Positions 9,633-19,295 are shown, counted from the first letter of the stretch. The stretch is DNA of 64,000 bases from Paraburkholderia sp. (GCF_004298475.1 NZ_SCRP01000007.1:62001-126000), one strand, 5' to 3'. Notes: generated from the letters alone by a model not told the origin. Program-made: numbers and translations.

Positions 9633-9680
9633 CGTGCACCTGCCCGTGCACCTGCCCGTGCACCTGCCCGTGCACCTGCC
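9633..9680 (+). repeat. Four perfect 12-bp repeats between yhdP and glnE
   Basis: CGTGCACCTGCC occurs four times head to tail (9633-9680), 62 nt before the glnE start and in the divergent gap with yhdP. Each unit holds the palindrome GTGCAC. The glnE frame is open through the repeat (VHLP repeated), but the family start is downstream at 9742. Confidence 0.9.
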
Positions 9681-9741
9681 GCGCGCGCCGCCGCCGCGCC
9701 CTTACCAGGCCCCGAGCAAGCCCCCACCGAGCCAAGCATCC

Positions 9742-12534
9742 ATGACCGACACGTCCCTTCTCAGTGCCCGCTATTCCCGCTACGCGGCGCGCGCGTACGC
9801 GGCCCGTCCCGGACTCGCGGAGCAGGTCGCGTCGCTTGCCGCCGAACCGCTTGCGCGCGAGCGCATCGTCGCGCGGCTCGACGCGCTTTGTGCTCAGGCG
9901 GGAGGCGGGTCCGGCGCGCCGCTCACCGACGAGCAATTGAAGAAAGCGCTGCGCCAGTTGCGCGTCGAGGTGATCTGCGCGGTGATGGAGCGCGACCTCG
10001 GGCGCGTGGCCGACGTCGGCGAAGTCACCGGCACGATGACCGATCTGGCCGAAGTCGCGATCCAGCGCGCGCTCGCGGTCGTCAGCGCCGACCTCGAAAC
10101 GCTGTTCGGCGAGCCGCGCGGGCCGAACGGCGAGCGTCTCACGTTCGGTGTGGTCGGCATGGGCAAGCTCGGCGGGCGCGAGCTGAACGTTTCATCGGAC
10201 ATCGACCTCATCTTCGTCTACGAGGACGACGGCGAGACCACGGGCGGCGAACGCTCGCCCATCGCGACGCAGGACTTCTTCACCCGCGTGGGCAAGCGCC
10301 TGATCGGCGCGCTCAGCGACGTGACGGCCGACGGCTTCGTCTTTCGCGTCGACATGCGGCTGCGGCCGAACGGCGATTCGGGGCCGCTCGTGTGCAGCCT
10401 CGGCATGCTTGAAGAGTATTTCTACGTGCAGGGCCGCGAGTGGGAGCGCTACGCGTGGATCAAGGGGCGAATCGTCTCGGAGGAAGAGAGCGAGAGCGCG
10501 CTGCGCCTCGTCTCGCAACTCGAAGCGCTCGTGAAGCCGTTCGTCTACCGCCGCTATCTGGACTTCGGCGTGATCGGCGCGATCCGCTCGCTGCACGCGC
10601 AGATCCGCCATGAAGCGCAGCGCCGCGCGCGCATGCGTCCCGACAAGGCCGACGACATCAAGCTCGGGCGCGGCGGCATCCGCGAGATCGAGTTCAGCGC
10701 CCAGGTGTTCCAGTTGATCCGCGGCGGCCAGGACGCGGGCTTTCGGGTGCGGCCCACGCTTGCCGTGCTCGGCTACGCGGCGGCGCGCGGGCTGATCGCC
10801 CCGGACGTCTGCACCGATCTCACACGCGCATACAACTTCCTGCGCGAACTGGAGCACCGGCTGCAATACCGCGACGACGCGCAAACGCACGCCATGCCGG
10901 TCGATCCGGCCGAGCGCGCGGCGCTCGCGGGCGCGATGGGCGAGCGCGACTACGCGGCGCTGATGACGACGCTCAACGCGTATCGCGACACGGTGGAGCG
11001 CCAGTTCGACCAGATCTTTGCCGACAAGGTGAACGGCGAGAACGGGCGCGCCGCAGGGGAGGACAGCGCGGCCGCGTGGGTGTGGAGCAGCGTGCTCGCT
11101 GAGGACGGTGCCGACGACGAACTGCTCGAACGCCTGAACGAGCTTGGCATCGACGACGCCGCGCCGCTGCTGGTGCGGCTGCGCGGGCTGTGGCGGTCGT
11201 CGCGTTACGCCGGGCTGCCGGAGAAGAGCCGCGAGCGCTTCGACACCGTGGCGCAGCGCGCGCTCGAAGCCGCGCGTACGCTGGAGCCGCGCGCGCGGCG
11301 CGCCGACACGCTCGCGCGCATGTTCGACCTGCTCGATTCGGTGGGCCGGCGCGGCGCCTATCTGGCGCTCCTCACCGAATACCCGGACGCGCTGAGCCGC
11401 GTGCTCAAGGTGCTCGGCGCGTCGCGCTGGGCGGCGGGTTATCTGATCCGCCATCCGCAACTGCTCGACGAACTGCTCGACGACGAAGCGATTGCCACGC
11501 CGTTCGACTGGCCCGAGTTCTCGCGCCAGTTGCGCGCGCGGCTCGCCGCGGCTGCCGACGTCGAGCAGCAGATGGACCTCTTGCGCCACGCGCACCAGGC
11601 CGAAGTGTTCCGCATCCTGTTGAACGACCTGGCGGGCCGGCTTTCGGTGGAGCACGTGAGCGACCGGCTCTCCGAACTCGCCGATGCCGTGCTCGACGTG
11701 ACCATCGAAACGGTCTGGCAGCAGTTCTCGAAGCGTCACTGCGACGTGCCGCGTTTCGCGGCGATTGCATACGGGAAGCTGGGCGGCAAGGAACTCGGCT
11801 ATGCCTCGGATCTCGACCTGATCTTCCTCTACGACGACGAGGACGAGCGCGCTTCGGAGGTCTACGCCATGTTCGCGCGCCGCCTGATTTCGTGGCTGAC
11901 CACGGCGACGGGCGCGGGCACGCTGTTCGACGTCGATCTGCGCCTGCGCCCGAACGGCGAATCGGGGCTGCTCGTCACCGATCTCGACGCGTTCCGCCGC
12001 TACCAGTTGCGCGAGGGCGACGCGGCGAACACGGCGTGGGTGTGGGAACACCAGGCGCTCACGCGTGCGCGCTTTTCGGCGGGCGATGCGGCGATCGGCC
12101 AGACGTTCGAGGCGATTCGCGTGCAGGTGCTCACCACGCCGCGCGATGCGGCGCCGCTCGCGAAAGAGATCGTCGAGATGCGTCAGCGCGTGGAGGACGG
12201 CCATCCGAACCGCACCGAACGCTTCGACCTGAAGCACGACCGCGGCGGCATGGTGGACATCGAGTTTCTCGTGCAGTACTGGGTGCTGCTGCACGCTGCT
12301 GAGGATGCCGAACTGATCCGCAATACGGGCAACATCGCGCTGCTGCGCGAGGTGTCGCGCGTCGGGCTGATGAGCGAGGAAGAGGCCGATACGATCGGCT
12401 CGGCGTACCGGCTCTATCGCAAGCTGCAGCACCAGTTGCGGCTCGACGGCATGGAGGTGGCGCGCGTCGAGCCGGAGCGCGTGGAGGCCGAGCGCCATGC
12501 CGTGCTCGCGTTGTGGAAGCGGGTATTCGGCTGA
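9742..12534 (+). CDS. glnE: Bifunctional glutamine synthetase adenylyltransferase/adenylyl-removing enzyme
   Basis: 930 residues from the ATG at 9742, close to E. coli GlnE (946). An open frame upstream to 9622 translates a repeat array and was rejected. Two nucleotidyltransferase domains are seen: GMGKLGGRELNVSSDIDL near residue 139 (N-terminal, de-adenylylating) and AYGKLGGKELGYASDLDL near 676 (C-terminal, adenylylating). The enzyme switches glutamine synthetase off and on in response to PII and glutamine. It is divergent from yhdP and convergent with recN. Its stop codon lies in a 9-bp duplication. Confidence 0.96.
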   Translation: MTDTSLLSARYSRYAARAYAARPGLAEQVASLAAEPLARERIVARLDALCAQAGGGSGAPLTDEQLKKALRQLRVEVICAVMERDLGRVADVGEVTGTMTDLAEVAIQRALAVVSADLETLFGEPRGPNGERLTFGVVGMGKLGGRELNVSSDIDLIFVYEDDGETTGGERSPIATQDFFTRVGKRLIGALSDVTADGFVFRVDMRLRPNGDSGPLVCSLGMLEEYFYVQGREWERYAWIKGRIVSEEESESALRLVSQLEALVKPFVYRRYLDFGVIGAIRSLHAQIRHEAQRRARMRPDKADDIKLGRGGIREIEFSAQVFQLIRGGQDAGFRVRPTLAVLGYAAARGLIAPDVCTDLTRAYNFLRELEHRLQYRDDAQTHAMPVDPAERAALAGAMGERDYAALMTTLNAYRDTVERQFDQIFADKVNGENGRAAGEDSAAAWVWSSVLAEDGADDELLERLNELGIDDAAPLLVRLRGLWRSSRYAGLPEKSRERFDTVAQRALEAARTLEPRARRADTLARMFDLLDSVGRRGAYLALLTEYPDALSRVLKVLGASRWAAGYLIRHPQLLDELLDDEAIATPFDWPEFSRQLRARLAAAADVEQQMDLLRHAHQAEVFRILLNDLAGRLSVEHVSDRLSELADAVLDVTIETVWQQFSKRHCDVPRFAAIAYGKLGGKELGYASDLDLIFLYDDEDERASEVYAMFARRLISWLTTATGAGTLFDVDLRLRPNGESGLLVTDLDAFRRYQLREGDAANTAWVWEHQALTRARFSAGDAAIGQTFEAIRVQVLTTPRDAAPLAKEIVEMRQRVEDGHPNRTERFDLKHDRGGMVDIEFLVQYWVLLHAAEDAELIRNTGNIALLREVSRVGLMSEEEADTIGSAYRLYRKLQHQLRLDGMEVARVEPERVEAERHAVLALWKRVFG

Positions 12535-12550
12535 TACGGCCGATACGGCC
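12533..12550 (+). repeat. 9-bp tandem duplication at the glnE stop
   Basis: GATACGGCC twice, 12533-12541 and 12542-12550, followed by a degenerate third copy starting GATTAC. The first copy contains the last two bases of the glnE TGA. It belongs to the stop-codon repeat class described in the findings. Confidence 0.85.
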
Positions 12551-12628
12551 GATTACAGTCGGCTTCGGCCAACCACGGCTGACGCCGCGCGCTTTGGCGC
12601 GGCACCGGAGCCCAACGCTCGCAAACGC

Positions 12629-14323
12629 TTAAGCCGCCAGCATTTCCCTGGCGTGACGCCGTGTCGTGGCGGTGATTTCGAGCCCGCCCAGCATGCGCGC
12701 AACTTCCTCGACGCGCCCGGGCTTGTCGAGCGGCGTGACGAGCGAGAGCGTGCCGCCGTTGCCGTCGCCGGACTTCGAGACCTGGAAGTGGTGATCGCCG
12801 CGCGCGGCGACTTGCGGCAGGTGCGTGACGCACAGCACCTGACGCTCGCGCCCGAGCTGATGGAGGAGCCGTCCGACCACTTCCGCGACGCCGCCGCCGA
12901 TGCCGGTGTCGACTTCGTCGAAGATCAGCGTCGGCGTGAGGCTCGCGGCGCTCGCGATCACGGCGAGCGCGAGACTGATCCGCGCAAGCTCGCCGCCCGA
13001 GGCGATCTTGGCGAGCGGCCGCAGCGGCACGCCCGCGTGGCCGGCCACGCGAAATTCGATCTGCTCCAGACCGTGCGCGCCGCCACCCGTGCTGCGCGTG
13101 CCGTCGGCGGCATTCGCCGCATTGGTGATGGGCACGAGCGCGACTTCGAAACTGCCGCCCGCCATCGAGAGTTCCTGCATGCCTTGCGTGACCGCCGCAC
13201 CGAGCGCGTGCGCGGCGTGCGCGCGCGCCTTTGACAGCTGCTTCGCTTCGATCAGATACGCCTCGTGGGCGCGTTCCGCTGCGGCGCGCAGGCCGTCGAG
13301 GTCGGCGGCGGCGTCGAGCGTCGCGAGTTGCGCGCGCCGTGCGGCGTGTTCTTCGGGCAGCGTCTCGGCCTGCAGACGGAACTTGCGCGCCGCCGAGTGG
13401 AGCGCTTCAAGACGCTTTTCCACCTGCGCGAGCCGGTCCGGGTCGAGTTCGAGCCGCTGCGCGTAGTGCGAGAGCGAGTAGGCGGCTTCCTGCAACTGGA
13501 TCGCCGCCGGTTCGAGTGCGGCGAGCGCGTCGCCGAGCGCCGGGTCGATCTCCGCGAGATCGCGCAGCTTCGAGACGACCGAGTTCAGGTGCGAGATCAT
13601 CGCCTCGTCCGACTCGGAGAGCGCCGCGAGCGCACCCTGGACGCCGTCGATCAGATTGGCCGAATGCGAGAGCCGCCGATGCTCGGCGTTGACTTCCTCC
13701 CACTCGCCCGGCTGCGGCGCGAGCTTGTCGAGTTCCGCAAGCTGCCAGGCGAGCCGTTCGCGTTCGAGCTGCAGTTCGCGGTCGCGCGACTGCGCGGTTT
13801 CGACGGCCTGGCGCGCGTCGCGCGCGGTGCGCCATGCGCGCATGACGGCGGCGGCGAGGCCGGTGAGGCCCGCGTGCGTATCGAAGAGTTCGCGTTGCGC
13901 GTCGGGGCGCATCAGCAACTGGTGCGCGTGCTGGCCGTGGATGTCCACGAGCATTTCGCCCACTTCGCGCAACTGCGTGAGCGTGGCCGGCGTGCCGTTG
14001 ATGAACGCGCGCGAGCGTCCGCCGCTGTCCACCACGCGCCGCAGCATCACGATGTCGTCGCCGTCGGGGCTCGCGAGCGCGTGCTCGTCGAGCCAGGCGG
14101 CGACCTGCGGCGGCGTGTCGAATTCGGCGGTGATGTCGGCGCGCGTCTCGCCCGTGCGCACGACGCCCGCGTCGGCGCGCTCGCCGAGCGTGAGCGCGAG
14201 CGCATCGATCAGGATGGATTTGCCCGCGCCGGTCTCGCCGGAAAAGACGGAAAAGCCGTTGTCGAATTCGAGGTCGAGCGCCGCGACGATCACGAAGTCG
14301 CGAATCGAGAGATGGCGGAGCAT
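12629..14323 (-). CDS. recN: DNA repair ATPase RecN
   Basis: 564 residues, normal length. It is an SMC-like ATPase that works with RecA in double-strand break repair. The Walker A motif GETGAGKS is at residues 29-36, a long coiled-coil arm occupies the middle, and the ABC signature SGGELARISLALA (near 441) and Walker B PTLIFDEVDTGIGG (near 466) follow. It is transcribed leftward after nadK, with 58 nt between them, which is the usual betaproteobacterial order (hrcA divergent from nadK-recN). A short GC-rich hairpin at 12584-12603 lies between its stop and that of glnE, without a U tract. Confidence 0.96.
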   Translation of the reverse strand: MLRHLSIRDFVIVAALDLEFDNGFSVFSGETGAGKSILIDALALTLGERADAGVVRTGETRADITAEFDTPPQVAAWLDEHALASPDGDDIVMLRRVVDSGGRSRAFINGTPATLTQLREVGEMLVDIHGQHAHQLLMRPDAQRELFDTHAGLTGLAAAVMRAWRTARDARQAVETAQSRDRELQLERERLAWQLAELDKLAPQPGEWEEVNAEHRRLSHSANLIDGVQGALAALSESDEAMISHLNSVVSKLRDLAEIDPALGDALAALEPAAIQLQEAAYSLSHYAQRLELDPDRLAQVEKRLEALHSAARKFRLQAETLPEEHAARRAQLATLDAAADLDGLRAAAERAHEAYLIEAKQLSKARAHAAHALGAAVTQGMQELSMAGGSFEVALVPITNAANAADGTRSTGGGAHGLEQIEFRVAGHAGVPLRPLAKIASGGELARISLALAVIASAASLTPTLIFDEVDTGIGGGVAEVVGRLLHQLGRERQVLCVTHLPQVAARGDHHFQVSKSGDGNGGTLSLVTPLDKPGRVEEVARMLGGLEITATTRRHAREMLAA

Positions 14324-14381
14324 GGGTGCGCTGGATTCCGGCTGCTGGCGGTTCGAGTGGATTGAGCGGATGGTCGGGCGG

Positions 14382-15293
14382 TCAGTCTTCGGCGTCGTCC
14401 TGCAGTGACGGATGTTCGTTCCAGTGGAGCTTTTTGCGCAGCGTCGCGTAATAGCTGTAGCCGACCGGATGCAGGAACGGCACGATGTGGCGCGAGCGGC
14501 GCACCTCGATCACGTCGCCGAGTTCGAGCGCCGTGAACGACTGCATGTCGAAATTCACGTTGACGTCGCGGCCCGCGACGATCTGGATGCTGACCTTGCA
14601 GTCGTCGGGCAGCACGATCGGGCGGTTCGAGAGCGCGTGCGGTGCGATCGGCACGAGCACGATGCCGCGCAGCGTCGGATGCAGGATCGGCCCTTGCGAC
14701 GAGAGCGCGTAGGCGGTCGAGCCCGTGGGCGTGGCGACGATCAGGCCGTCCGAGCGCTGGTTGTACATGAAGCGGCCGTCGACGTTCACGCGCAGTTCCG
14801 CCATGCCCGAAAAGCCGCTGCGGTTCACGACGACGTCGTTGAACGCGAGCGCGTGGTAGATCGGTTCGCCGTCGCGCGTGATGCGCGACTCCAGCAGCGC
14901 GCGCTCCTCGCGTTCGTAGTGACCGGCGAGCAGCTGCGGCACGATTTCCTGCATGTCCGAGAAGGGAATGTCGGTGATGAAGCCGAGCCGCCCGTGGTTG
15001 ATGCCGATGAGCGGCGTGTGGAACGGCGCGAGCTGGCGGCCGATGCCGAGCATCGTGCCGTCGCCGCCCAGCACGACGGCGACGTCCGCGCGCGCGCCGA
15101 TCTCGGCGGGCTGGAGCGCCGGGTAACCGCTTGCGCCGATCTCGGCGGCTGTCTGGGCTTCGAATACCACCTCGGAACCGAGCTTCGAGATGGTCTGTGC
15201 GAGCGCGATCAGCGGCTCGCCGATGCCCTGCGTGTTGCTGCGGCCGACGAGCGCAACGGTCTTGAACTGGCTGTGAATCTTCTGGGTCTGCAT
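14382..15293 (-). CDS. nadK: NAD kinase
   Basis: 303 residues, close to the E. coli enzyme (292). It phosphorylates NAD to NADP. The diagnostic GGDGT motif is at residues 76-80, inside [14 protein letters not shown], followed by the conserved [11 protein letters not shown] at 98-108 and a Gly-rich nucleotide site with [15 protein letters not shown]. It starts back to back with hrcA, the two start codons being 263 nt apart, and probably forms a two-gene unit with recN. Confidence 0.96.
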   Translation of the reverse strand: MQTQKIHSQFKTVALVGRSNTQGIGEPLIALAQTISKLGSEVVFEAQTAAEIGASGYPALQPAEIGARADVAVVLGGDGTMLGIGRQLAPFHTPLIGINHGRLGFITDIPFSDMQEIVPQLLAGHYEREERALLESRITRDGEPIYHALAFNDVVVNRSGFSGMAELRVNVDGRFMYNQRSDGLIVATPTGSTAYALSSQGPILHPTLRGIVLVPIAPHALSNRPIVLPDDCKVSIQIVAGRDVNVNFDMQSFTALELGDVIEVRRSRHIVPFLHPVGYSYYATLRKKLHWNEHPSLQDDAED

Positions 15294-15527
15294 GGCGGCA
15301 TTACACCATAGTCAGGTCATGAAAAGAACATGGCGGCGCGGGTGTCGGACCTGCGTTTGCCCCGGTGGCAGCCCCGGGGCAGACGCGCCAGGGGCGTGCA
15401 GGCAGCGGCGCCTCGCGCATTTCCCGATGAAATCGGTGACGCCGTGATGACAGCGCTGCACGCCGCTGGACAGCCGTCGCGCGGGCGACATGCCGGGGAG
15501 GGCGCGGCCGGGCGCGCACTCGCCGTC

Positions 15528-15548
15528 TTAGCGCCATTAGGCTAAAAT
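15528..15548 (+). promoter_or_regulatory. Possible hrcA promoter/operator
   Basis: TTAGC (15528-15532) and GCTAA (15541-15545) form a short inverted repeat with an 8-nt spacer, overlapping a TAAAAT -10-like hexamer (15543-15548). The hexamer is only 8 nt from the hrcA ATG, so a transcript from it would have almost no leader. The repeat shares its outer bases with the HrcA operator CIRCE but lacks the inner ones. Confidence 0.3.
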
Positions 15549-15556
15549 TTTCCGTC

Positions 15557-16576
15557 ATGCTAGATCCTCGCGCACAAACCCTCCTCAAGACGCTGATCGA
15601 GCGCTACATCGCCGAAGGTCAGCCGGTCGGTTCGCGCACGCTTTCGCGCTACTCGGGCCTGGAGTTGAGCCCGGCGACGATCCGCAACGTCATGTCGGAT
15701 CTGGAGGAGCTGGGGCTGGTGTCGAGCCCGCACACGTCGGCGGGGCGCGTGCCCACGCCGCGCGGCTACCGTTTGTTCGTGGACACGATGCTCACCGTCG
15801 AGCATGCCGCCGACGACGAGGCCGTCACCCGCGCGGTCAAGACCACGCTGCGTCCGGGCGAGCCGCAGAAGGTGGTGGCCGCCGCCGCGAGCGTGCTGTC
15901 GAACCTGTCGCAGTTCGCGGGCGTCGTGCTGACGCCGCGGCGCAGCCACATATTCAAGCAGATCGAGTTCATGCGCCTGTCCGACAAGCGCATCCTGCTC
16001 ATCATCGTGACGCCCGAAGGCGACGTGCAGAACCGCATCATGGCGACGCAGCGCGACTTCACGCCGTCCGAGCTCATCGAAGCCTCGAATTACATCAACG
16101 CACATTTCGCGGGCCTCTCGTTCGACGAAGTGCGCCAGCGCTTGCGCGAGGAAATCAACGCGCTGCGCGGCGACATGACCACGCTCATGCACGCGGCGGT
16201 GACGGCGAGCACCGACATCACCGATACCGGCGAGACCGTGCTGATCTCGGGCGAGCGCAACCTGCTCGAAGTGGCCGACCTGTCCTCCGACATGGCGCGG
16301 CTGCGCAAGCTCTTCGACGTGTTCGACCAGAAAACGAGCCTGCTGCAGCTGCTCGACGTGTCGAGCCACGCGCAGGGCGTGCAGATCTTCATCGGCGGCG
16401 AGTCGAACCTCGTGCCGATCGAGGAGATGAGCGTCGTCACCGCGCCGTACGAAGTGAACGGCAAGATCGTGGGCACGCTCGGCGTGATCGGCCCGACGCG
16501 CATGGCGTATAACCGCGTGATTCCCATTGTCGACATTACCGCGCGCCTCCTTTCGCTCACGCTCAGCCAGAACTGA
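15557..16576 (+). CDS. hrcA: Heat-inducible transcription repressor HrcA
   Basis: 339 residues, normal for HrcA. The family represses chaperone operons, usually groESL, by binding CIRCE, and is kept active by GroEL. The N-terminal winged helix is clear ([10 protein letters not shown], then [17 protein letters not shown] and [16 protein letters not shown]), followed by the GAF-like dimerisation core with FIGGESN and [10 protein letters not shown]. No full CIRCE element was found near grpE, dnaK or hrcA here, so its target, probably groESL, lies elsewhere. It is followed by hemH on the same strand. Confidence 0.96.
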   Translation: MLDPRAQTLLKTLIERYIAEGQPVGSRTLSRYSGLELSPATIRNVMSDLEELGLVSSPHTSAGRVPTPRGYRLFVDTMLTVEHAADDEAVTRAVKTTLRPGEPQKVVAAAASVLSNLSQFAGVVLTPRRSHIFKQIEFMRLSDKRILLIIVTPEGDVQNRIMATQRDFTPSELIEASNYINAHFAGLSFDEVRQRLREEINALRGDMTTLMHAAVTASTDITDTGETVLISGERNLLEVADLSSDMARLRKLFDVFDQKTSLLQLLDVSSHAQGVQIFIGGESNLVPIEEMSVVTAPYEVNGKIVGTLGVIGPTRMAYNRVIPIVDITARLLSLTLSQN

Positions 16577-16654
16577 GCACGCCTTCATCATCCGGCAAGC
16601 GCGCGCCGCGCGCCATCGGCCGAATGGCCGGGTGGGCGGGCACGACCCGGCCGC

Positions 16655-16660
16655 TATAAT
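16655..16660 (+). promoter_or_regulatory. -10 hexamer upstream of hemH
   Basis: Perfect TATAAT, 52 nt before the hemH ATG, in the 136-nt gap after hrcA. No good -35 partner was seen, so the call rests on the -10 match in otherwise GC-rich DNA. Confidence 0.4.
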
Positions 16661-16712
16661 GTCTGCTTTGTGCAACCGTTGCTGCGTTCGCGCGCGGCGC
16701 AACTGATCACCC

Positions 16713-17780
16713 ATGCGTTTCGATCTGGAACGGCCCCTGCAGTCCGCGCTCGCGCATCGTGTCGCGGTGCTGCTCATCAATCTGGGCACGCCCGATGCGC
16801 CCACGCCGCGCGCCGTGCGCCGCTACCTGGTGCAGTTCCTGTCCGATCCGCGCGTGGTCGAGATTCCCGCGCCCGTCTGGCAGGTCATCCTGCGCGTGAT
16901 GATCCTGCCGTTTCGCAGCAGTTCGTCGGCGAAGAAATACGCAACCATCTGGACGCCCGAGGGCTCGCCGCTGCGCGTTCACACGCAGAAGCAGACCGAC
17001 GGCCTGCGCCATCTGCTGCACGCGAACGACTACCCGGTGATCGTCGATCACGCGATGCGCTACGGCGCGCCGGATATCCCCGCGATCCTGAACCAGCTCA
17101 AGCTCGCAGGCGCGGAGCGCATCCTGCTCGTGCCCATGTATCCGCAGTATTCGTCGTCCACCACGGCCACCGCGTTCGACGCCGTATTCGCCGCGCTGCG
17201 CCGCATGCGCAACCAGCCGGAAATCCGCACGGTGCGCGCGTATCACGACCATCCTGCCTATATCGCGGCGCTCGCCGCCCAGGTCCACCAGTACTGGCAT
17301 GCGCATGGCCGGCCCGATTTCGCGGCCGGCGACCGGCTCGTGCTGAGCTTTCACGGCGTGCCGAGCCGCACGCTCGATCTCGGCGACCCGTATCACGACC
17401 AGTGCCAGCAAACCGCCTCGCTGCTCATGCACGCGCTCGAACTGACGCCGGTGGAGTGCCGCGTCACGTTCCAGTCGCGTTTTGGCCGTGCGAAGTGGCT
17501 CCAGCCCTATACGGCGCCCACGCTGCGCGAACTCGGCCAGGGCGGCGTGCGCCGCGCGGACGTCTTCTGCCCCGGCTTTACCGCCGACTGCCTCGAAACG
17601 ATCGAGGAAATCGGCATGGAAGTGCGCGACGAATTCCTGGGCGGCGGCGGCAAGGAGTTTCACCGCATTCCGTGCCTGAATGCGTCGACGGCCTGGATTG
17701 CCGCGCTCGGCGAAATCGTTGCGCAAAACCTCCAGGGCTGGCCGGTCCAGGCCGCTTTGCCCGCGGGCGCAGTCGCGTGA
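16713..17780 (+). CDS. hemH: Ferrochelatase
   Basis: 355 residues, normal length. It inserts ferrous iron into protoporphyrin IX, the last step of haem synthesis, at the inner face of the membrane. The N-terminus [14 protein letters not shown] and the family signature [20 protein letters not shown], with the catalytic His near residue 215, are present, as is [16 protein letters not shown] near the end. It lies between hrcA and hslR on the same strand. The stop codon is the first of three in-frame TGA codons carried by a 12-bp tandem repeat. Confidence 0.96.
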   Translation: MRFDLERPLQSALAHRVAVLLINLGTPDAPTPRAVRRYLVQFLSDPRVVEIPAPVWQVILRVMILPFRSSSSAKKYATIWTPEGSPLRVHTQKQTDGLRHLLHANDYPVIVDHAMRYGAPDIPAILNQLKLAGAERILLVPMYPQYSSSTTATAFDAVFAALRRMRNQPEIRTVRAYHDHPAYIAALAAQVHQYWHAHGRPDFAAGDRLVLSFHGVPSRTLDLGDPYHDQCQQTASLLMHALELTPVECRVTFQSRFGRAKWLQPYTAPTLRELGQGGVRRADVFCPGFTADCLETIEEIGMEVRDEFLGGGGKEFHRIPCLNASTAWIAALGEIVAQNLQGWPVQAALPAGAVA

Positions 17781-17804
17781 GAGATTGCGTGAGAAATTGC
17801 ATGA
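17775..17804 (+). repeat. 12-bp tandem repeat carrying three in-frame TGA stops (hemH end)
   Basis: GCGTGAGAGATT, GCGTGAGAAATT and then GCATGA follow each other. The 12-bp unit keeps frame, so the hemH stop TGA (17778-17780) recurs at 17790-17792 and 17802-17804. Confidence 0.9.
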
Positions 17805-17834
17805 GCGCGCCTGCGTCTGCTGTGGATTCCTCGT

Positions 17835-18242
17835 ATGAACTACAAGATCTCGACTGACCCGTCCGCCCGGCTGCGCATCGACAAGTGGCTGTGGGCGGCC
17901 CGTTTCTTCAAGACGCGCTCGCTCGCGTCGGACGCGCTGGGCAAGGGCCGCGTGCGGATCGGCGGCGAGCCCGTGAAGGCGTCGAAGGACGTGCGCGTCG
18001 GCGACCTCGTCGAAATCGAGATCGAGCACGTGGTCTGGGAAGTCGAGGTGCTGGGCCTGTGCGACCTGCGCGGCCCGGCGAGCATCGCGCAGACGCTCTA
18101 TGCGGAGACGGAGACCGGACGCGCGCGGCGCGCAGCCGAACAGGACCGGCGGCGGCTCTTTCGCGAGCCCGCGTCGGCGCTGCACGGCAGGCCGACGAAG
18201 CGCGATCGCCGCACTATCGACAAACTTGGGCGTGGGAGTTGA
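17835..18242 (+). CDS. hslR: S4-domain RNA-binding protein, Hsp15 family
   Basis: 135 residues, as in E. coli Hsp15 (133). The S4 fold covers about residues 12-70 (RLRIDKWLWAARFFKTRS, GRVRIGGEPVKASKDVRVGD). Hsp15 binds 50S subunits that carry a stranded nascent chain after heat shock and helps recycle them. The Arg/Lys-rich C-terminus fits RNA binding. It follows hemH by 54 nt and precedes the grpE-dnaK-dnaJ block. Its last 29 nt overlap, tail to tail, the end of a small predicted secreted-protein gene on the other strand. Confidence 0.9.
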   Translation: MNYKISTDPSARLRIDKWLWAARFFKTRSLASDALGKGRVRIGGEPVKASKDVRVGDLVEIEIEHVVWEVEVLGLCDLRGPASIAQTLYAETETGRARRAAEQDRRRLFREPASALHGRPTKRDRRTIDKLGRGS

Positions 18243-18375
18243 ACAACGCGTCCATCGTGGCGTGAATGGCGCCGTATTCCGTCGTGTTGTCGGTCACGGC
18301 GCCGGACATGCAGATGGTGGTGGTTCCGGCAATGAGTACCAGTGCGACCACCGCAGTTGCAAAGGTCAGTTTCAC
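18214..18375 (-). CDS. Small predicted exported protein, function unknown
   Basis: 53 residues from a GTG at 18375, preceded by GGGGGAG at a good distance (spacing 6); an upstream ATG at 18411 has no such site. The product begins KLTFATAVVALVLIAG, a clear signal peptide or membrane helix, followed by a short polar stretch with two Cys residues. I do not recognise the family. It lies alone between hslR and the grpE promoter, facing hslR, with a 29-nt overlap of the 3' ends. The signal-like N-terminus and ribosome site argue for a real gene. Confidence 0.5.
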   Translation of the reverse strand: MKLTFATAVVALVLIAGTTTICMSGAVTDNTTEYGAIHATMDALFNSHAQVCR

Positions 18376-18601
18376 GGTACTCCCCCCGGGAGATTGCACG
18401 GCGAAATGCACGACGGAACGGCTGGATTGCAGCCAACTCGGTGTGGTGCCCGGCTCGGCAAAAACGTGTTTTGCGCAGGACCTGTTCCTGAGTTTAGGTC
18501 AGTGCTGTCGCCCACTCAATTTCATTCTCGCGGCACTGCGTTAATGGTTGTAACGGTGGGTTTCCGTTGCCTTCCGGTGGCGGAAAAAACCCGTGGAAGC
18601 C

Positions 18602-18627
18602 CTTGAAATCGGCGATCCGGCATCCAT
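18602..18627 (+). promoter_or_regulatory. Sigma-32 (RpoH) promoter for grpE-dnaK-dnaJ
   Basis: Perfect -35 box CTTGAAA (18602-18608), 13-nt spacer, then ATCCAT (18622-18627) close to the CCCCAT -10 consensus. It lies 114 nt before the grpE ATG, as expected for the heat-shock operon. Confidence 0.75.
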
Positions 18628-18740
18628 GTGCATCTGCGATGCGCAAAGCGGGTGTCGCGCCCGAGCAACATGGCGCGAGTCGCCGGGCCGGTGGCCCGAG
18701 GCTTTGCTTCCTTTTTTAAATTTCAACGACGTTCAGCGAC

Positions 18741-19295
18741 ATGGAAAACACGCAAGAGAACCCGACGAGCCAGAACCCCACGCCCGCGGACGATCCGTCG
18801 CAAGCCGCCGGAGCGGCTGCTGCGGACGCAGCGACGCAGGGCGGCGCGGACGCCGAACTCGCACAGGCGCAGGCGAAGGTCGCCGAACTGCAGGATGCGT
18901 TCATCCGTGCGAAGGCGGAGACCGAAAACGTGCGCCGCCGTGCGCAGGAAGATGTCCAGAAGGCGCACAAGTTCGCCATCGAGAGCTTCGCCGAGCACCT
19001 GCTGCCGGTCGTGGACAGCCTCGAAGCAGCCGTTGCTCACGGCTCGGACGACCTGGCGAAGGTGCGCGAGGGCGTCGAGCTTACGCTCAAGCAACTGACT
19101 GGCGCGCTGGAAAAAGGCCGCGTCGTCGCCATCGACCCGGCTGGCGAGAAATTCGATCCGCACCGCCATCAGGCGATTTCGATGGTGCCGTCCGAGCAGG
19201 AGGCGAACACCGTCGTCAACGTGCTGCAAAAGGGCTATGTGATCGCCGACCGCGTGCTGCGTCCCGCGCTCGTCACGGTTTCCCAGCCGAAGTAA
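18741..19295 (+). CDS. grpE: Nucleotide exchange factor GrpE
   Basis: 184 residues. It releases ADP from DnaK during the chaperone cycle. An acidic, Ala/Gln-rich N-terminus (residues 1-35) leads into a coiled coil ([22 protein letters not shown]) and the GrpE beta-wing domain ([33 protein letters not shown]). It is the first gene of the grpE-dnaK-dnaJ cluster and is preceded by a sigma-32-type promoter. No CIRCE element was seen. Confidence 0.96.
   Translation: MENTQENPTSQNPTPADDPSQAAGAAAADAATQGGADAELAQAQAKVAELQDAFIRAKAETENVRRRAQEDVQKAHKFAIESFAEHLLPVVDSLEAAVAHGSDDLAKVREGVELTLKQLTGALEKGRVVAIDPAGEKFDPHRHQAISMVPSEQEANTVVNVLQKGYVIADRVLRPALVTVSQPK

Noticed and set aside
9622-9741. N-terminal extension of GlnE by 40 residues
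   Set aside because: It translates the 12-bp repeat (VHLP repeats) and a Pro-rich stretch; the family starts near MTDTSLLSARYSRYA at 9742.
10192-12498. 768-codon open frame on the minus strand opposite glnE
   Set aside because: High-GC shadow: Arg/Ala/His-rich product without motifs, exactly antisense to an intact conserved gene.
15528-15545. CIRCE operator before hrcA
   Set aside because: Only TTAGC/GCTAA match; inner bases and spacer of TTAGCACTC-N9-GAGTGCTAA are absent. Kept only as a weak inverted repeat.
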